Positions 1 to 9,700 of a stretch of 64,000 bases of DNA are shown piece after piece (within the stretch, counting starts at the first letter, position 1; each line of letters begins with the position of its first letter). The position numbers and the translations under genes were made by a program. This stretch comes from Phialophora verrucosa. Taxonomy: Eukaryota; Ascomycota; Eurotiomycetes; Chaetothyriales; Herpotrichiellaceae. The stretch is taken from the NCBI GenBank assembly GCA_002099365.1, contig MSED01000001.1:3782001-3846000 (forward strand), written 5' to 3'. The notes under the pieces were generated by a model. That model was given only the letters and a program-made list of their open reading frames with translations. It was not told where the DNA came from and searched no databases.

Positions 1-1943
1 AGTACCGATACAACCGCTGATCCCCTGGCATGCGAGTCTTTCGCATGATCCGGTACGTCAGTCGCCGTCTTCATGGCAGGGAATACCAACTCGCTTTGCT
101 TCTCATGGTCTTTAGCCGGAGGAGCTTTGATAGGCGAGCTGCCATCAGACGATGCAGATGTCGTGTCTCGAGAAAACTCGCTGGATACGTCAATTTCAGA
201 GGGAGACCCAAGAATATCATCGTCGGACGCTTTGCTCATTATATCTTCCGATGCATCCGTCGGGTCTTGGGCTGGCTCTGGGCGGATCTGCGGAAACCCA
301 GCTTCAATCTCCTCCATGTCAAGCTCCGTACTGATAGGAGGTGCAGCGCCCTGGACTGCGACCTCCCTTTGCGATCCCGTTGGAGGCAACGAGGACACGG
401 CTTCGTAAAACAGCATGAAAGCATTCCCCCGGGCCAGCACTTCGTCCTCAGAGATCTTGGTCACTCTCTCGTCGTTGAAGGAAAACCAGTCCTTATCTCG
501 CTTTCCGAGTGCAATATAGTGGCCATCATGGTGGCTGCCATAATGCGTGACAACGCATTTCAGCTCGTAGACGGCTTCGACAGTGTTATGTTCTTCGTCA
601 AGTGGAGCACACCATCTACTCAAAAAGTCCAACCTTGCCGGAAAGCTGACCGGTGCCGTATTCTTCAATTGATTCCCGAAGTTATCGAAAATGCTTCGAT
701 TGATGTGCAAGACCAGGTCCTTGGGTAAACGTCCGATAGTGACCTGTTTTGCTTTGGTGCGCAAGACGGACCGGATTTCTTTTTCAACCTCGTCGCCCGA
801 TGCCCCTGCCTTGCTATCATTAACATCTGCGGATTTGGCGACTCTCTCAGCTCGCGCTAGTCTTGTACAGTTTTCACATTCGACTCCCTCGATCTCCTCT
901 GGTGTAGTGTATTCATCGAGCAAGGTCTTGATATTGCTCTCGCCTTGCAGTCCGAGGTTCAACGTCAGACAATTGAACTGAGTGAGAGAGAGGCCTTCGG
1001 TGAAGCCGCAAGTCTCGCATACGAGGCACTGTGCGGTCATGCCTTCGATGGGATTGCGCAACTCGTGGCGTGGCAGGTATGATGACGAATTGACGCGACC
1101 GACATTGTGCGCTGGCTGTGTCGCCATATGCTCTTCCAAGACCACTCTGGTGGTGGCGTCCGATGATTCCACTGTGCCCAGACACTCCAAACCAGCGGTA
1201 GTAGGTCGTCTTAGGCGCTTTGAATAATGCTTGGCCTCCTTTTCAACCGCATCAAGGACCCGCGAGAAATATTCTTGCGCATCCTGCTGCTGCCAACTAT
1301 CCATCGATTTCAGCACTCTGGGGGTCCAAAGCACGGTCGTCCGACAACTCGAACCCCCCAATTGCTCAAGGAAAGCCACCAGTGCCCGGTGTGTGGGCGC
1401 AGGTATGTCGTATATGTCGCACAACTTCTCACTCTCCACAAGGTACTCGAAAAATGCTGGCAGAGAAGCGAACCCTTGGAGGACACTGTTCTGGTAGCAG
1501 GAGTTGTCCCAGTTTCCCAGGCCGGGAGGCCCAATGTCACTACCCAAGGACATCAAGGGACCCGACAGACTCCTGACCTTCTGCAGTGCCAGCGGTAATT
1601 GTGGCTGTCCAAATATCCTCCGCACGGCCTCTTGTTTTGCAAGCATGTCTCCGAAGTTGGCCGGCTTAAATGTTGCTTCTTCCGGACTCAGGTGGCCCAG
1701 TCGGACCAAGCCATATTGCATGGCGTAAATTAGAGGAGACGGGATAACGCATAGGATTAATTCGTAGATGGATCGCTTGATCGTGGACGGCCAGGCGTCG
1801 AAGAAGGATAGAGCATAGTATCCCAATACCAGCAAGGCAAGCGTAGATATGATCTTCGTCTGAGTAGGATATGAGGTGGTCTGTGTGGGAGACCCAAAAT
1901 CGTAGGATGGGCTTTCGTTTGCCCTAGCCGGGAGGTTGCTCAT
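1..1943 (-). CDS. Ubiquitin carboxyl-terminal hydrolase, membrane-anchored Ubp1-like (3' end cut by window)
   Basis: Cysteine protease of the USP (C19) family that removes ubiquitin from proteins. One uninterrupted frame of 647 codons runs from the ATG at 1943 to the window edge, so the C-terminus and stop are missing. Residues about 31-48 and 59-75 are hydrophobic and suggest an N-terminal membrane anchor, as in yeast Ubp1. The Cys box GNWDNSCYQNS places the catalytic Cys near residue 149. The His box HYGSHHDGHYIAL places the catalytic His near 475, followed by FNDERV and an FYE segment typical of the domain end. Paired CxxC motifs (CLVCETC, CENC) in the middle look like the zinc ribbon of the fingers subdomain. 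A Ser/Asp-rich tail follows. The family is clear; the Ubp1 subtype rests on the anchor and the domain order. Confidence 0.93.
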   Translation of the reverse strand, partial: MSNLPARANESPSYDFGSPTQTTSYPTQTKIISTLALLVLGYYALSFFDAWPSTIKRSIYELILCVIPSPLIYAMQYGLVRLGHLSPEEATFKPANFGDMLAKQEAVRRIFGQPQLPLALQKVRSLSGPLMSLGSDIGPPGLGNWDNSCYQNSVLQGFASLPAFFEYLVESEKLCDIYDIPAPTHRALVAFLEQLGGSSCRTTVLWTPRVLKSMDSWQQQDAQEYFSRVLDAVEKEAKHYSKRLRRPTTAGLECLGTVESSDATTRVVLEEHMATQPAHNVGRVNSSSYLPRHELRNPIEGMTAQCLVCETCGFTEGLSLTQFNCLTLNLGLQGESNIKTLLDEYTTPEEIEGVECENCTRLARAERVAKSADVNDSKAGASGDEVEKEIRSVLRTKAKQVTIGRLPKDLVLHINRSIFDNFGNQLKNTAPVSFPARLDFLSRWCAPLDEEHNTVEAVYELKCVVTHYGSHHDGHYIALGKRDKDWFSFNDERVTKISEDEVLARGNAFMLFYEAVSSLPPTGSQREVAVQGAAPPISTELDMEEIEAGFPQIRPEPAQDPTDASEDIMSKASDDDILGSPSEIDVSSEFSRDTTSASSDGSSPIKAPPAKDHEKQSELVFPAMKTATDVPDHAKDSHARGSAVVSV

Positions 1944-2294
1944 GTCGACCCGAAGGACACGAGGAGGGGGCTTTCGAGGGGACGTTCGCTATTCGGAAAA
2001 TGGGTTCAGGAGTTTCTCCCATGGGTACCAATTCAGAGAGGAGAGGGAGAGGAAGAGACGGCTTCGTGCACTGCGCAGCTACTTCCAATGCGTCCTTCGG
2101 TTCGATCGCGTTCTTCAGTCACGACCAGGCTGCTTTGATGACGAACAAACGGTTGCGGTGATTCAAGAGGCAAACGCCGAGATGACATCGTTTCCGACTG
2201 CGGCCATTCTGAGCAGCCTTGGCACCATGCCACGAGGTGGACGTCGCTACAAGCCGTGGACTGTCAACAGGCCGCAGCCTGTCAATGACAAAAC
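1944..2294. other. Intergenic: upstream of the ubiquitin protease, downstream of Las1
   Basis: About 350 bp between two minus-strand genes, serving as the 3' flank of Las1 and the promoter side of the ubiquitin protease. I see no ORF worth calling. The purine-rich stretch near 2036-2060 (GAGAGG-type repeats) could be a promoter element, but this is not established. Confidence 0.5.
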
Positions 2295-3122
2295 TCAGTT
2301 GCTATTGTCTTCTACTGCGGTAGATTTACGTTTGCGTGAGGTGGCGCTAGCCGGTGGGAGGGACTCTGCATCTGATGCTCCTTCCATCAATATATCATGA
2401 CTTGTGCCCTCGCTGGGCTCATCCTCAGATGGCAGGGCGGATGTGGCCTTGGCCGATTCTCTGGCCTCCCTTGAGATGCGTGCTCTCTCTTCCAGCTCGC
2501 TCATCGCCAGCGCAGGATTTCCAGACGCATTCTTTACCCACCATCTCTCCCACAACCATTCCAAAGCCTGCTCCGTCATCTTCTTCAAAAGCGGCACACT
2601 GGGGATGTTACCGTGCGTGACTTGATGTCGGATATCAACGAACTTTTGCGGCATGCCAATCGTAGCGGCGTGAGCGTACATGGAGTTCTCGCCTTTGCCA
2701 GCGCTAGCCGAAACGGCTGCCACCTCCTCGTCGCTTTCAGCGGCGCTGTCCTCCTTGGCCATCCCGGCAGCGTGTGAGCGAGCAACGTCACGATCGACGA
2801 ATGCGTTGACAAACCTCGCGAACGCCATAGCGTAGATGCTCTGCATTGCGGCCTCAGAAATGACTGTAGCTGACGAATTTCGTCTCGTTTCATCGTGCAG
2901 TAAGGCCTCGGTCAGGCTTGCAGTAGCTACCATGGCTGGGGGGAGCTGTCCAGCTTTGAACATCCATAGATTGACCTTGTCAATGGCCCGCTGTCTCATG
3001 TCGTGTGGTGTATCCGATCCTGTTGCGGAAAACACATCCTGTTTCGTGTGGTTGGGGAAGAACCAGTCTCGGACCAAGGCAAGGTAAGACTGGTGTCTCC
3101 ATGGTGGAAATTGCAAAATCAT
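2295..3122 (-). CDS. LAS1: Las1-like pre-rRNA ITS2 endoribonuclease
   Basis: Las1 is the HEPN nuclease that, with the kinase Grc3, cuts ITS2 in pre-60S ribosome maturation in the nucleus. The predicted protein has 275 residues. It starts with the family's PWR block (QFPPWRHQSYLALVRDWFFP) and carries the HEPN catalytic motif RHQVTH, matching the RHxxTH signature, in the second half. A basic C-terminal SRKRKS resembles a nuclear signal. I chose the ATG at 3122 because Las1 proteins begin a few residues before PWR. The frame stays open to an ATG at 3233, which would add 37 residues of unlike sequence. The protein is shorter than many fungal Las1 proteins, mainly through a short C-terminal region. 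A 5' non-coding or short extra exon cannot be excluded. Confidence 0.88.
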   Translation of the reverse strand: MILQFPPWRHQSYLALVRDWFFPNHTKQDVFSATGSDTPHDMRQRAIDKVNLWMFKAGQLPPAMVATASLTEALLHDETRRNSSATVISEAAMQSIYAMAFARFVNAFVDRDVARSHAAGMAKEDSAAESDEEVAAVSASAGKGENSMYAHAATIGMPQKFVDIRHQVTHGNIPSVPLLKKMTEQALEWLWERWWVKNASGNPALAMSELEERARISREARESAKATSALPSEDEPSEGTSHDILMEGASDAESLPPASATSRKRKSTAVEDNSN

Positions 3123-3872
3123 GTTTCTGAAGTTGACCCTGGCAAGGAACGGTGGTTTGGTACAGACTGCGCTAGGAGCTGGCCGCTCTTCATCGGATGT
3201 ATCGCCGGAACTAGACAATGCGGAAAGGCGCAACGAAGAATGCCCGGGGCCGAAATTGAAAACTGAGAGACTCGAGATGAGGAGTCCGCGTAGTGGGCTC
3301 GATCAACTGTGCCAACACTTGGTAGATCTTGCCCTCATTATCGCCGTTTGTCTCGCAGGAGAGTACGAGTATTTCGTGGACACTGTTAGAGATCTGCCTT
3401 CTGCTTTGGCTGCTGGGCACGAATCTCCAGATCCGAGATTCGTCGCGGTGAGAGCGCACAGGCCAGGTGCACGGGCTCATGGGCTGCTGTGTCGAATGGG
3501 GAAATGGCCGGGGGGTCAAGGGGGGGAATCAAGGTGGGGGCATTGCATCACCTGTGGTGATTGGCCCGCAATCAAGTACATCCCCGCAAGGCGCAGGGGA
3601 TGCCTGGTACGAAAGTCTAGAACCTGCTCCGAAACACAGGTTTATATGCTCAAAGCAGGTGAGGAAGAAAGTACGAGGAAACATGTACGGAGTAGGATGC
3701 AGTGAGAATAATACATCGGTTTGGAATCTTTTAATCTAGCTGGATGTCCCACGAGCTTCTGAAGGCCGTCACAAAGGGGGTATCATCGCTCAAAGAACAA
3801 GTCATGGACGCTCCTGGAGGATGCCAGACATATACAAGAAATTCGCTGGTCGTAATGCTCGTCAATCGTGCC
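3123..3872. other. Intergenic region upstream of LAS1
   Basis: This stretch separates the LAS1 start from the 3' end of the acidic protein gene. It holds one copy of TACGAGTA at 3364-3371. The ORFs crossing it on both strands lack recognisable domains and I treat them as chance. Confidence 0.5.
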
Positions 3873-4982
3873 TCAGATCCATCCATAACCAGGATCCTCG
3901 TTATAATCTGACGGATAGTATGCGCTGTTCATCTGCCTCAGGGTCGCCAAATACTGGGAAGCCAGAGGCTCTGGTCGTGATTGGATACCATACGTCAAAT
4001 GGCTCGCAATCGACTGTGAGTCGTACTGAGTGGCAGCAGCTGTCTGCCACTTCTGATCGGCTTCTTCCTGTTTAATTTCTTGCTCGTCGTCGTCGGTCTG
4101 GTCGACGCCTTCTTCCTCTTCCTCCTCCTCCTCCTCCTCATCCTGATCACAGTCTTGCTCCGTTGGTTCAAAGGATTCCTCCAGTTTCAGTCCCTTCCTC
4201 CCTGAACCTGAAAGTCCACCGAACAAGAGGGACGATGATTGGACTTCTGCAGGAGAGTCATACAGACCCATGGCAACCAATTCCTCCGAGCTATCCTTGG
4301 GATTCGTGTTGATCGTTCCCAGCGAGGGGGTGTCAAGCCTGATGTTCTGCAGTGGCAGGCAATCTGGAGAGGATGGCGCTGTTTGGACATTTGGGTCCAT
4401 CAATATCTGATTGGCATGCCATGATGGTTGCATTGAAGATGGATGTGCATATGGAGGAAGGGAGTAAGCATCGGGCTTGCATTGACTCGGCCACGCTTGG
4501 GGGCAATATTCTTGGCCCTCAAATGACAGGTTCGGATCTCGGCGTGGCAGATCGTCAAGAGGTGTGAAGAGTTCCTCGATCTGGGGCTCGTTCATCTGAG
4601 GATAGGCGACCGGCGTGATAAGACCGTTGACCTGAGCCGTCGAGAAGCCCCAACATGACGAGTCCCCACCATTGACAGTTGGACTGAGATTGAAGTGGGA
4701 GGCATCGAAATAGTCTGGATGCCAACTAACCGGTCGGGACCGTACCATCGTTGAATTCTGCCATTGAGGGTCTGAGCGAAGATGGTCGACGACAGATCTT
4801 GTCCTTGATGAGGGAGCGGCAGTCGTGGTTTTCCTCCGGCCCAGATTACGTGGGCTGCTATTCCGGCTGTTAGGTTTGACGATTTTGCTGGGGCGGGCGA
4901 GGTAAGACGAATCGTTCGCAGCAACGCCGGAACTGTAGGTCATGTCTGGAAGAGGGTAAGTCCACTGCTGGAAGCCGGCCAT
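3873..4982 (-). CDS. Fungal-specific acidic protein, function unknown
   Basis: Single-exon protein of 369 residues from the ATG at 4982; an in-frame ATG at 5111 would add 43 residues. It has no catalytic motif that I recognise. The N-terminal third is rich in Ser, Arg and Pro. A central block, ELVAMGLYDSP followed after about 20 residues by KGLKLEESF, resembles a short conserved block in otherwise disordered proteins of filamentous fungi. After this comes a run of eleven Glu within a Glu/Asp tract, encoded by a CTC/CTT microsatellite near 4105-4145, and a Tyr-rich C-terminus. There are no membrane segments or signal peptide. Length, disorder and acidity would fit a nuclear regulator, which is inference only. 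About 8 kb with no confident gene lies upstream. Confidence 0.75.
   Translation of the reverse strand: MAGFQQWTYPLPDMTYSSGVAANDSSYLARPSKIVKPNSRNSSPRNLGRRKTTTAAPSSRTRSVVDHLRSDPQWQNSTMVRSRPVSWHPDYFDASHFNLSPTVNGGDSSCWGFSTAQVNGLITPVAYPQMNEPQIEELFTPLDDLPRRDPNLSFEGQEYCPQAWPSQCKPDAYSLPPYAHPSSMQPSWHANQILMDPNVQTAPSSPDCLPLQNIRLDTPSLGTINTNPKDSSEELVAMGLYDSPAEVQSSSLLFGGLSGSGRKGLKLEESFEPTEQDCDQDEEEEEEEEEEGVDQTDDDEQEIKQEEADQKWQTAAATQYDSQSIASHLTYGIQSRPEPLASQYLATLRQMNSAYYPSDYNEDPGYGWI
4105..4145. repeat. CTC/CTT trinucleotide microsatellite coding poly-Glu
   Basis: Imperfect trinucleotide run inside the acidic protein gene, read as GAG/GAA on the minus strand. It gives the long Glu tract. Length polymorphism between strains is likely. 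Confidence 0.8.
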
Positions 4983-5533
4983 GATGAAGGTGTTGTTTGC
5001 GGGTTGAGGGAGGTCGGAGTATAGAGTGGGAGTCGCGAGCCCATATCTATTCCCCAAACAAGGGTGGTCGAATGATTGTAAGACCCGAGCTCGTAGTGGA
5101 TGTTGTCCCAAGGGGAACAGGCGAGATTAAATTGGCACATCTGTCAAGCCCACCAGCAGTGGTCAGAGTTAGTGAACACAGACAGTGTAAAGAACAACGG
5201 TGGAGCAACCTGATCCAGCACAGGGGTGAGGAAGGTGAAGTGCAAAGTCAAAAGCATGACGAGCATTGATAGTCGGAACATCCACGACCTGCCGGCGATA
5301 TAATTGGCCGGTTTCTGTGATCTCGCCAGTTGGGAAGAAGGGGGAGCGAGCTGGCGAGGTGCGTCAAGCAAAAGGGCGGTAGCGGTAGCGTATACGTGTG
5401 GACACCAGGGCCAACTCTCAAAAGGGACCCGTCACTAGCGAAGCTGCGGCCAGCAACGGGACGCATATTTCCGTAGGGCCTCATGGCAAACGGATCGACC
5501 AGGACACAGTGAGAAACAAGCCCGGTATGCGGA

Positions 5534-5549
5534 GTACGAGTACTCGTAC
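5534..5549. promoter_or_regulatory. Perfect 16-bp palindrome GTACGAGTACTCGTAC
   Basis: Exact inverted repeat combining TACGAGTA and TACTCGTA. It lies about 550 bp upstream of the acidic protein start. A 14-bp version recurs at 43671. The symmetry suggests a dimeric protein-binding site, but this is inferred from sequence alone. Confidence 0.45.
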
Positions 5550-6778
5550 ATAGCCCCAGCTGGATTCCGAACTCAAAGCGTCTGCTGCAGCGAGGGACGC
5601 GAGGGACACGAGGGAGCAAGTGGCGTTGTGCGAAGTGTGCCAGGCGGACCATGACTCAGTGGATAGGAAATGAATTCAAAGCTGGCTGGACCTGGTGGAA
5701 CGAGGACACTCGGTGCTGGCACTGTCAGAGTCGCAAAGCGGCCCACAGGCCAGATGCGGATGTCAGAATCAAGTCAAGGGCGATCGAAAGCGCATGGGCT
5801 CAGGAGGCTATTTTGTTAGCCCCAGGCGACCCAAGAACACACGTTTACCGACGCCCAAGGCCCGCCGATCATGGACCAGGCGAACAATCCGAGCCGTCAG
5901 AAGTGGCTCAGCCGAACATGGTCAGACACCGGAGTGGAGGAGCACGCTAGAGGCGAAGAAGAGGAGATGGGATGATGCAGAACCACCCCTACCACCCTTG
6001 ACATGCAAGGCGAATATCGGCGGCGGACACGGGATGACGCGGTTGCATTTCTCGATTTTGGGGTGTTGCGTCAGGCTAGTGTGAGGCTTGAGCAGGGTTC
6101 AACGGCACCGGGATGTGGTTTGGATCATACGGACGAAGCCGTGACTATGCTCTCAGTCACCCGCCGCGTACGAGTATGTAGGATCCTCACACGGAAACAA
6201 GACAGGAGGAACGCCCGTCGCGATACAACGTTACCAGTATCGTACAAGCGAGGCGCCGCTGTGTCGGCAGCCAGTACTCCGCTCGTCAGGATCTCGGAGA
6301 TGGAGAGGATGTGCACCAAGAATTTCGTGGCTCGCGAGTCGAGACGAGTTTGATTGTTCGTGCACATTAATAGCCCTCTAGAAGCGGTATAGTGAGAAAT
6401 ACTAGGCGCCACTCGAAAAGTTATCACTACGAGAAAAAGTAAAGGGAGCACGAGACGCTGGACGCGGCAGGGCTAAGAATGTGGGCCGGACAAAATGGGA
6501 ATGGGAGAACAAGTCAAACGCAACGGCTGAGGCTTGCCATGTGGAGTGGAACCGGAGGATGAAATGGCCAAAACTGTCAGGGATGAGGCACGTCAAGGGT
6601 CAGGGGATTGCACTCCTGTCGGTGGTGTAAAGGATCGAACCTTGCTTGATATAGCCAAATCCGGAGGGAAAGCCTAGATTCTCCCAATCTCTTTATGAGT
6701 AGCGATCAAGGAACATTCAGACACGAGTGGGAAGACCAAGGACTACCTCCTTGCTAGTACGGAGAAATTCGACCGGAG

Positions 6779-6793
6779 TACGAGGTACTCGTA
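6779..6793. promoter_or_regulatory. Near-palindrome TACGAG-G-TACTCGTA
   Basis: The same two half sites as at 5534, here TACGAG followed by one G and TACTCGTA. It belongs to the dispersed motif family. Confidence 0.35.
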
Positions 6794-9700
6794 GGATGGA
6801 AGAGATTCTTCAAGCCGCAACAGACGGAGCCGAGTGAGGCGGAAGCTGCCAATGAAGGGAGCCTACCCGGTCGGCTGGAGGGAGGTGTGTTTGGTGCTGG
6901 ATGGGATGAAGCTGATGGAGCCACCAGCCAGGCGCAAAATGATGACGGCCACCAGCAAAAGCAAGCCACGGTTACTCGTATGTAACTTACGAATCCCGAC
7001 CCTTGCAAGGGCGAAGATGCGGAGTCACCAGAGAGAAGCATGGAAGCGCCAGGAAAAGCCCCTCTGCCCTGGCTGTGGGCGGCCGACACCCGCATGGGCA
7101 TGCTTTAGGCGTGCATATTGCGAGCCGATGGTGGAAGGGCCCCCAATTTATTGGTTGGCAGACACCCCCGAGTTACCGCAGGTTTTGCCAAGATAGTACG
7201 AGTAGGCTCGTTTCTCGTCGAAGCTCCAGGAAGCCACTAGCTTTGCTTCGCAAGGGGGTAAATTCCTGGAATGCAAAATCTCTGTACCAAGTAGTGCATC
7301 ACGACAGTGGAGAGTGATTGGGTTTCGTGCTTGCGCAGCCCCTCGAGTGCCTTTTCCATGCAGGATGCACTACCGCTTAAGCAGATGCGACACCCACGGT
7401 TCGGTGAGTGAGTGGTGAGTGATGAAACCCCTTCACCAATTCTCCCATTTACGAATAGCTGGTTCCATGCTCGGACAACGCGCCGCCTTTTCTCGACCTC
7501 GTGCAATGCTCCTCCTGTGCACTTTGACAATTGGTCATGCGCAGACCGCAACAACCCGACCTCTCCCCACAATCCCCGTGCTCTGTTACCTCGGCCTCGA
7601 ATTTCAGTTTTACGAGTACATTAACGAGTGACATTTAATTGCAGGAACATCCATGGTACTGGTCCATTCTTGACCTTCCCAGATCCTTGCCGTGTCCGCC
7701 ACCGCGCATTCGGAAGTCACTCCCACATCAATAAGAATCGACCAGGAATCATTGTGGGTGCGCAGCCCTCATTCTCAGTGCGAACCGCCGAGGACACCTA
7801 CTCGTAGTTACTGACTACCATCCGTCGATCGTCAGCGCGCACATGTAGATCAGAGTGACAATAATGATTAAACATCCCCTCAGGAGGCGTCACGCCTCTT
7901 CATTCTGAAGATGATTGAGGGAGACCTTCCGTCAGTCCGGGTTGACATCGCGCTTACCAATTACTCGTACACGGCAAGTTCCCAATTTGTTTGGATCCTG
8001 ATAGCATCCTATTTCGATCAAGCGCCTTGGCTGCCAGCATGCTCTCGATCATCCAAAGTGAACTTGATCGGGGACCATGATTGCCTCGCGTCTGCTGTGT
8101 AAGGTTAAGCTTCAGGCCACATGACCAACATCCTCCGGGGCCTGGGCGAGAAACAACGCACATGCGGCACGTCGTGATGATCGAAAAGTCGAATGATGAA
8201 TTGGATAATGATCCGAGAGGGAGTGACCAAATCTGACAGGGGCAGCCGGCAGAACCCTCTTTCGCCACCAACCTGCTACAGGCAGTGTGTCCATCTATGC
8301 AAATCACGGCCAATTGCGCAAGAGCAGTGATAACATGTAGCACGTCCCTTTTGACGAGAGTGCTCCATCGCAAGCACAATCACATTCTTGGATCGACTTT
8401 GATAGTGTGCAGCCTAGAGCGACTTGGGGCGTCTGCCTGTGCCGCTCAAGTTCGAGCCTGAGAGTTAAGGGCACCGGACAATTAAGCGAAGAGCAATATT
8501 GATAATCTTTGCCGGTGTCATCTGCAGTGATCACCACCGTCGCTTGATCTTTACGAGTAGTATTCGTACCTGTGCAGTAAGTCAGGAGACGTGGACCCGA
8601 AGCCTCAAGCTACCAAGTGTCCAGCCTGCGAGTCGAGCCACCCTGCAACCAGCGGCAACAGCTGCAACAGTCCTGCTTGGGACATTTCACTACTGTGTTT
8701 GTGCAAGGCAAGCCCCGACGGGATAGCGTGGCTTCGCCGCAGTCGCGAATCTATTATTGGTCAAACCTCCACGTTCGAAGCTTTATCGAACTAGGTATTA
8801 GAGGGCAGAGAATGCGACGGGTTTCCAGGCTCCTTCCTGTGGGACTCTGATCAGTCAGTTCCACAAATGGAGGCTTTTCCAGAGTACATACGAGGTCATG
8901 GCTTGTCGGCTCCGCCCAGTACGAGTATCACATCGGCGTCGGACCCTGTTCTAATCTCACGGTCTGGCAAACCTGAACTGCCAATAGTTCGCTTACGAGA
9001 AGGCTCAAAGCCGGGGCAGGCAGCATCGAAACCCGACTCCCTGTCGCTCGAGGCGTCACAATCGCCCCAGCGTGGAGGCGCTTGTGTCCCACGAGTGGGC
9101 CTTGCCAGGGTGCGACGCACGGCATCGTACGGATCTCTCGCGACCATATCCTGACTCCTGCGTTGGAGCGACGTCGAGAATGCCCAATCAAAGCCACTCA
9201 GAGCCCTGTCGACCTGCCGGGCGGGATCCCTAAAGATTTCACACAGTTGGGCCTGCGCGTCTGCATCTGCAGCCAAAGTCACTATCCAACCTGAGTCAGT
9301 TCCACGGGTTGCAAATCCACCCCGTTGTAGCAGTGCCCTTACGGCAATAGGCAGAACGGCGACCCTAGTACGAGGTAACAAGTACTGACCATCGCCAGTG
9401 CTGCGCACGATCGCTCACCTCTCCCTTCGCCGAAACTGGGCATGCAAGAACCGCCTCATCTCGATCGTGAACACCCAACGGGAGCCATTCATTACGCATG
9501 TGCTAAGCGCGGATTAAGTGGGCTGAACTACGACTTCTCTCGCGGCCGTTGTCTTGCCCCAGATAGATTACTTGGTCTCGTTGCCACACTTCGCTCGAAA
9601 GTTGGTGCCCGTTGTGCCGCCCTGCCACAGCGTGGAGTCTGTGTTCTGGAAATTGGTTCGACAGGCCGATTCGGTCGATGCAGCACGTCGAGATCACAAC

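Noticed and set aside
30..728. A 232-codon plus-strand frame at the left edge
   Set aside because: Antisense to the ubiquitin protease, whose minus-strand frame has clear Cys and His boxes.
6600..6680. A GGTTCGATCC-like sequence (minus strand) suggesting a tRNA
   Set aside because: The flanking bases do not form a T-arm stem, and no acceptor, D or anticodon arms are present. Similar GGTTCGA words elsewhere in the window also fail.
8896..9408. A 170-codon minus-strand frame in the gene-free interval
   Set aside because: No domain, no hydrophobic pattern, overlapping frames on the other strand, and no splice context. It most likely opens by chance in GC-rich sequence.
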